DNA from: Porphyromonadaceae bacterium UBA3318
Lineage (GTDB): Bacteria; Bacteroidota; Bacteroidia; Bacteroidales; Muribaculaceae
Length of the DNA stretch: 10,075 nt
Assembly: GCA_002361235.1 (NCBI GenBank)
Contig: DESI01000034.1
Coordinates: forward strand, 1-10,075
Reading direction: 5' to 3'
Below, in pieces: positions 7,674-10,075 of this stretch; position 1 is the stretch's first letter, and each line of letters begins with the position of its first letter. A model generated the notes under the pieces. The model made no database searches. It was given only the letters and a program-made list of their open reading frames with translations, and was not told where the DNA came from. Position numbers and translations under genes: made by a program.

Positions 7674-8111
7674 TTACTCTCCCGTATGGCCGTAGCCTCC
7701 CTCGCCGCGCACCGTGTTGTCAAGTATCAGCACCTCGTTCCATTTCACCTGTGCGAAGGATGCCACCACCATCTGCGCTATACGGTCTCCGTTCTTTATC
7801 TCGAAGTCCTCCTGGCCCAGATTGATCAGCACCACGCCTATTTCACCGCGATAATCCGAGTCGATGGTGCCCGGCGTGTTCAGCACCGTCACGCCGTATT
7901 TCAGGGCCAGCCCGGAGCGCGGACGTATCTGTGCCTCGTATCCGTCAGGCAGCTCTATCTTCAGTCCCGTGGGTATCAGCCTGCGCTCCCCGGGATGCAG
8001 AGTCACCGTCCCGTCCAGCATCGCGTGTATGTCCATCCCCGCCGAGCCGCTCGTAGCATACGACGGCAACGAAACTCCCTGTTCTCTTACTACGCTTAAT
8101 GTGATTTCCAT
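7674..8111 (-). CDS. dut: Deoxyuridine 5'-triphosphate nucleotidohydrolase (dUTPase)
   Basis: Homotrimeric cytosolic enzyme hydrolysing dUTP to dUMP and pyrophosphate, keeping uracil out of DNA and supplying dUMP for thymidylate synthesis. All five trimeric dUTPase motifs are visible, numbered from the ATG at 8111. Motif 1 is SAGMDIHA (near 24), motif 2 is RPRSGLALK (near 65), and motif 3 is GTIDSDYRGEIG (near 81-92) with the catalytic Asp. Motif 4 is GDRIAQMVV (near 111), and motif 5 is the C-terminal RGEGGYGHTG, whose P-loop-like arm closes over the nucleotide. Length is 145 residues, normal for bacteria. A GTG at 8132 would add seven residues; I chose 8111 because the family starts close to MEITL. 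It is the first gene of a five-gene minus-strand operon, with a probable -7 box at 8179-8186. Confidence 0.96.
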   Translation of the reverse strand: MEITLSVVREQGVSLPSYATSGSAGMDIHAMLDGTVTLHPGERRLIPTGLKIELPDGYEAQIRPRSGLALKYGVTVLNTPGTIDSDYRGEIGVVLINLGQEDFEIKNGDRIAQMVVASFAQVKWNEVLILDNTVRGEGGYGHTGE

Positions 8112-8178
8112 ATCGCTGTTTTTTATCGGCACCGGGATAATTCCCCTACCGGAAGCTGTCTGTTTAAATATGCAACTG

Positions 8179-8186
8179 CAAATTTA
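8179..8186 (-). promoter_or_regulatory. Putative -7 box for the dut operon
   Basis: Read on the minus strand this is TAAATTTG, an exact TAnnTTTG match. Transcription would start near 8173, about 60 nt before the dut ATG. No TTTG is found 19-20 bp upstream, where the sequence is the stem-loop of the preceding terminator, so the -33 element is poor or absent. This is the only good promoter candidate upstream of the five-gene operon. Confidence 0.5.
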
Positions 8187-8188
8187 AC

Positions 8189-8230
8189 AAAAAAATAGCC
8201 GTCTCTGCTTAGAAACGGCTATAATTTTTT
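8189..8230. terminator. Bidirectional terminator after the ferredoxin gene
   Basis: AGCCGT (8197-8202) pairs with ACGGCT (8215-8220). One C-A mismatch and then TCT/AGA (8204-8206/8211-8213) complete the stem around GCTT. Read on the minus strand, seven U follow (A-run 8189-8195), right for stopping ferredoxin transcription. A T-run at 8225-8230 makes it potentially active on the + strand as well. Confidence 0.8.
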
Positions 8231-8250
8231 CGTATTTAACGATTTTGTCC

Positions 8251-8418
8251 TTATCCCTCCTCGATTGCGTCGTTAGGACATACGGATGCACAGCTGCCAC
8301 AGCTGATGCAGGTATCGGGATCGATGTGGTAGATCTCGCCCTCGGAGATTGCCTCTACAGGACATACGGAAATACATGTACCGCAGGCTACGCAGCGGTC
8401 GGTGATTACATAAGCCAT
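8251..8418 (-). CDS. 2[4Fe-4S] bacterial-type ferredoxin
   Basis: Small electron carrier of 55 residues, translated from the ATG at 8416-8418 (MAYVITDRCVAC...) to TAA at 8251-8253. It holds two complete cluster motifs: C-V-A-C-G-T-C-I-S-V-C-P at residues 9-20 and C-I-S-C-G-S-C-A-S-V-C-P at residues 37-48. Each has CxxCxxCxxxCP spacing, so each cluster takes three cysteines from one motif and the fourth from the other. The length and the acidic C-terminus (NDAIEEG) are standard for clostridial-type ferredoxins, which in anaerobes serve partners such as pyruvate:ferredoxin oxidoreductase, hydrogenases or Rnf. It is a single gene: a strong promoter at 8506-8536 on the minus strand and a terminator just downstream isolate it from dut. 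The ATG has no clear Shine-Dalgarno; the leader is A/T-rich. Confidence 0.95.
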   Translation of the reverse strand: MAYVITDRCVACGTCISVCPVEAISEGEIYHIDPDTCISCGSCASVCPNDAIEEG

Positions 8419-8505
8419 TGTTTATTCTTTTTAATGATTTATTTCCCTGTTTGTTATTGCCGGGCGCATTTATTAATTTTGCACCGACAATTGCTTTTGC
8501 AATTG

Positions 8506-8536
8506 CAAATTTAATTGTTTTTTTAAAATTCACAAA
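8506..8536 (-). promoter_or_regulatory. Bacteroidales-type promoter for the ferredoxin gene
   Basis: On the minus strand, TTTG (8533-8536), 19 bp, then TAAATTTG (8506-8513): a full consensus match. Transcription would start near 8500, giving a leader of about 80 nt. A perfect 7-bp inverted repeat, CAATTGC / GCAATTG around TTTT (8488-8505), abuts the -7 box and covers the expected start site. It could form a leader hairpin or be an operator. Confidence 0.75.
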
Positions 8537-8558
8537 AAATACCCTATTATAATTACCG

Positions 8559-8566
8559 TATTTTTG
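8559..8566 (+). promoter_or_regulatory. Putative -7 box for the second glycosyltransferase gene
   Basis: TATTTTTG matches TAnnTTTG. Transcription would begin near 8572, 24 nt before the ATG at 8596. No good -33 TTTG lies at the expected distance. It diverges from the ferredoxin promoter, whose -33 element lies about 22 bp away. Confidence 0.5.
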
Positions 8567-8595
8567 CAATTCTTTTACCAAACCCCATTTGATTC

Positions 8596-9501
8596 ATGGA
8601 TAACATCGATAATAACAAGCCCGATACCATAAATAAGGTACAAGACTCTTATATGGTACCGGACACTAATAAAGTACAAGATGCTGATAAGGTAATGTCT
8701 CGGGATTCTTGCCTCTCCGATTCTGCTCCGCTGATTTCGGTCATCACCATCACATATAATGCAGCGTCTGTCATCAGGCCTACGCTTCAGTCTTTGAATA
8801 GCCAGACATTTCGCAACTTCGAGCACCTGGTTATAGACGGCGCCTCCAAAGACGACACTGTGTCGATAGTCAGGGGAATGTGTCCTGATTCCATCATTCG
8901 CAGCGAACCCGACCGTGGGCTCTATGACGCCATGAACAAAGGACTCCGTGCGGCCAAAGGCAAGTATCTTCTGTTTCTGAACGCCGGCGACGCGCTTCAC
9001 ACGCCCGATACACTCCGGCATTATGCAGACGCGGCGCGCCTGAATGGCAAAAACCCTCTTAATGCGGATGAAAATGCAGATTCCAGGCAATTATATGCCG
9101 ATATTATTTACGGTGATACTATCGTGGTGGATTCCGGCCGCAATTTCGTGAAGCCCCGCCATCTCTCCGTGCCTGAGAGACTGACATTCCGGTCATTTGC
9201 AAACGGAATGCTTGTGTGTCATCAGGCATTCATGGTGCGTCGCGACCTCGCGCCGGAATATGACCTGCAATATCGTTTCAGCGCCGATTACGAATGGACC
9301 CTCAGCTGTCTCAAGGCCGCTGATCCCGACCACAACGTCAACCTTCACACGGTCACCATCGACTATCTCAGTGACGGCATGACCGACAAGAATCATAGCG
9401 CCAGCCTCAAGGAGCGCTACCGCATCATGTGCCGCTACTACGGCACCATCCCCACCCTCCTCCGCCATATTCGCTTCCTCCTCCGCCACTTCCGCTTCTA
9501 A
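8596..9501 (+). CDS. Glycosyltransferase family 2
   Basis: GT-A fold transferase of 301 residues, likely acting in the cytoplasm on a lipid-linked surface glycan; the sugar is unknown. The domain begins at PLISVITITYNAA (45-57). EHLVIDGASKDDT (76-88) is the UDP-sugar binding strand. SEPDRGLYDAMNKGLRAAKG (103-122) is the hallmark of this GT2 subgroup, and FLNAGDAL (127-134) holds the DxD-equivalent. CHQAFMVRR and FSADYEWTLSC (near 208-235) complete the acceptor side. Two oddities flank the domain. The first 40 residues are low in complexity, with a duplicated NKVQD segment. The C-terminus LLRHIRF-LLRHFRF comes from a 21-bp tandem repeat that runs past the stop. ATG at 8695 (residue 34) is a plausible alternative start. 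No membrane segment is seen. Confidence 0.92.
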   Translation: MDNIDNNKPDTINKVQDSYMVPDTNKVQDADKVMSRDSCLSDSAPLISVITITYNAASVIRPTLQSLNSQTFRNFEHLVIDGASKDDTVSIVRGMCPDSIIRSEPDRGLYDAMNKGLRAAKGKYLLFLNAGDALHTPDTLRHYADAARLNGKNPLNADENADSRQLYADIIYGDTIVVDSGRNFVKPRHLSVPERLTFRSFANGMLVCHQAFMVRRDLAPEYDLQYRFSADYEWTLSCLKAADPDHNVNLHTVTIDYLSDGMTDKNHSASLKERYRIMCRYYGTIPTLLRHIRFLLRHFRF

Positions 9502-9533
9502 TCCGTCACCCCCGCTTCCTCCTCCGTCACCTC
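9451..9533 (+). repeat. Tandem repeat of about 21 bp spanning the glycosyltransferase stop codon
   Basis: Four units start at 9451, 9472, 9493 and 9513 (21, 21, 20 and 21 bp). Units at 9472 and 9513 share CGCTTCCTCCTCCG and match at 17 of the first 18 bases. The stop codon TAA (9499-9501) lies inside the third unit, where it replaces part of the CTCCTC core. Confidence 0.75.
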
Positions 9534-9579
9534 AATAAATTATAGTGGTGCGGACACTCTATTGAACTACTGTATTAAT

Positions 9580-9840
9580 GCCTCGGAGAGGCTGTTTCTC
9601 AATAACCCCACGATGGCTGGAGGGTGCGTAGCAATCCGACAGCCTTCGTGGGGAGCATCCGGATGCAGTAAAGCTTGGTCGGAGACCATGTCGCTCGCCT
9701 TCCGCCATTGCGACTCCGTGACAGTACAGAGACATGGTCTCCGACCAAGCTTTCTCCTACGGATTAGTCCCCACGAAAGCAGGTTTCAGCTGTCGCTGCC
9801 CTGCTATCGTGGGGTTAACGAGAAACAGCTTCTCCGAGGC
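9580..9840. repeat. Nested-palindrome (cloverleaf) repeat element, complete right copy
   Basis: A 261-bp element built of four nested or serial inverted repeats. The outer stem is 9580-9600 with 9820-9840 (20 of 21 paired; a flanking TAACCCCACGAT / ATCGTGGGGTTA match at 9603-9614/9806-9817 could lengthen it). Left hairpin: CCCCACGATGGCTG (9606-9619) with CAGCCTTCGTGGGG (9640-9653), 13 of 14. Central hairpin: 21 perfect pairs, 9670-9690 with 9733-9753. Right hairpin: CCCCACGAAAGCAG (9769-9782) with CTGCTATCGTGGGG (9801-9814), 13 of 14. Spacers between stems are short and nearly symmetric (about 15-16 nt). There is no coding frame, no visible target duplication, and no transposase. It may also act as a transcription barrier between the + strand glycosyltransferase and the opposing rRNA operon. 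Family not recognised. Confidence 0.88.
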
Positions 9841-9896
9841 AAGACTTTCGAAGCACGTCATCGCTCTGTAAGGCTTAACTTCTCTTATAAACAGAT

Positions 9897-9949
9897 AAGG
9901 CACGGCCTTGGGACAAAAGGCCATGTCTTTAGACAACAGGCCGTGCCTT
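9897..9949. repeat. 12-bp inverted repeat
   Basis: AAGGCACGGCCT (9897-9908) and AGGCCGTGCCTT (9938-9949) are perfect inverted copies separated by 29 bp. No T-run follows on either strand, so it is not a standard terminator. Its right arm lies within the 20-bp tandem repeat. Confidence 0.7.
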
Positions 9950-9969
9950 TATACAAAACCGTGTCTTTA
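9912..9969 (+). repeat. Imperfect 20-bp tandem repeat, three units
   Basis: Units GACAAAAGGCCATGTCTTTA (9912-9931), GACAACAGGCCGTGCCTTTA (9932-9951) and TACAAAACCGTGTCTTTA (9952-9969, two bases shorter). TGTCTTTAGACA occurs across the unit junctions and is itself near-palindromic. It lies downstream of the rRNA operon's terminator, in non-coding sequence. Confidence 0.7.
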
Positions 9970-10008
9970 GACACTGAAAAAGACATAAAGAAAGTCATAA
10001 AAAGGCAC

Positions 10009-10035
10009 AAAAAAAGGGACTCATTGCTGAGTCCC
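10009..10035 (-). terminator. Rho-independent terminator of the rRNA operon
   Basis: GGGACTCA (10016-10023) pairs perfectly with TGAGTCCC (10028-10035) around TTGC. On the minus strand it is followed by seven U (A-run 10009-10015). It begins about 10 nt after the 3' end of the 5S rRNA. Confidence 0.92.
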
Positions 10036-10044
10036 TTCCTGTCA

Positions 10045-10075
10045 AAGTGGCGATTACCTACTCTTCCGCTTTCGC
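10045..10075 (-). rRNA. rrf: 5S ribosomal RNA, 3' end only (cut by window edge)
   Basis: Read on the minus strand, the sequence from the edge contains GCGGAAGAGTAGGTAATCGC and then CACT. This is the conserved 3' part of 5S rRNA: the GAGAGTAGGT-type segment followed by the strand that closes helix I. About 30 of the expected 110-120 nt are present. The exact mature end is uncertain by a few bases. The terminator at 10009-10035 follows directly. The 23S and 16S genes would be expected beyond the right edge. Confidence 0.85.

Noticed and set aside
8575..9090. 171-codon minus-strand open frame opposite the second glycosyltransferase
   Set aside because: The opposite strand encodes unambiguous GT2 motifs; this frame has none.
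9601..9840. CRISPR array or repeat-spacer structure
   Set aside because: The repeated units are inverted rather than direct and occur once per arm. There is no regular spacer series and no cas gene.
9580..9840. Insertion sequence with terminal inverted repeats
   Set aside because: No transposase frame lies within or between the two copies, and no target duplication is visible at the complete copy (TTAAT on the left, AAGAC on the right). A non-autonomous element remains possible.

Overview
The window looks like a core-genome stretch of a Bacteroidota, order Bacteroidales. The evidence is four to five upstream regions with the Bacteroidales-type -7 box TAnnTTTG, mostly weak Shine-Dalgarno sites, and a DUF4292 / TPR / EnvC-like gene set typical of this phylum. 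Within the order, the GC-rich coding sequence would fit a Muribaculaceae-like genome, but that family call is only an impression.

Layout from left to right. Bases 1-212 hold a copy, cut by the window edge, of a large nested-palindrome repeat. A promoter leads into fba (class II fructose-bisphosphate aldolase, + strand), which ends in a strong terminator. A GT2-like glycosyltransferase follows on the + strand; its stop codon overlaps the stop of the convergent minus-strand operon. That operon is transcribed dut -> TPR protein -> DUF4292 protein -> EnvC-like LytM protein -> FemAB/GNAT-like acyltransferase (8111 down to 2364), with short gaps or overlaps throughout. It joins dUTP hydrolysis to a set of envelope proteins, three of which carry export signals. 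Upstream of dut lie a bidirectional terminator and a 55-residue 2[4Fe-4S] ferredoxin (minus strand). A second GT2 glycosyltransferase diverges from the ferredoxin on the + strand. The right end holds a short tandem repeat that includes the end of this gene, a complete 261-bp copy of the palindromic element, a 20-bp tandem repeat, and the terminator plus 3' end of a 5S rRNA on the minus strand. An rRNA operon therefore probably lies just past the right edge.

The most unusual object is the palindromic element. The copy at 9580-9840 can fold as an outer stem closing three hairpins, a four-way cloverleaf. The left copy has the same arms and spacing but different loop sequences, and one stem shows paired compensatory changes. 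No ORF accounts for it. I do not recognise the family, and its function is unknown.
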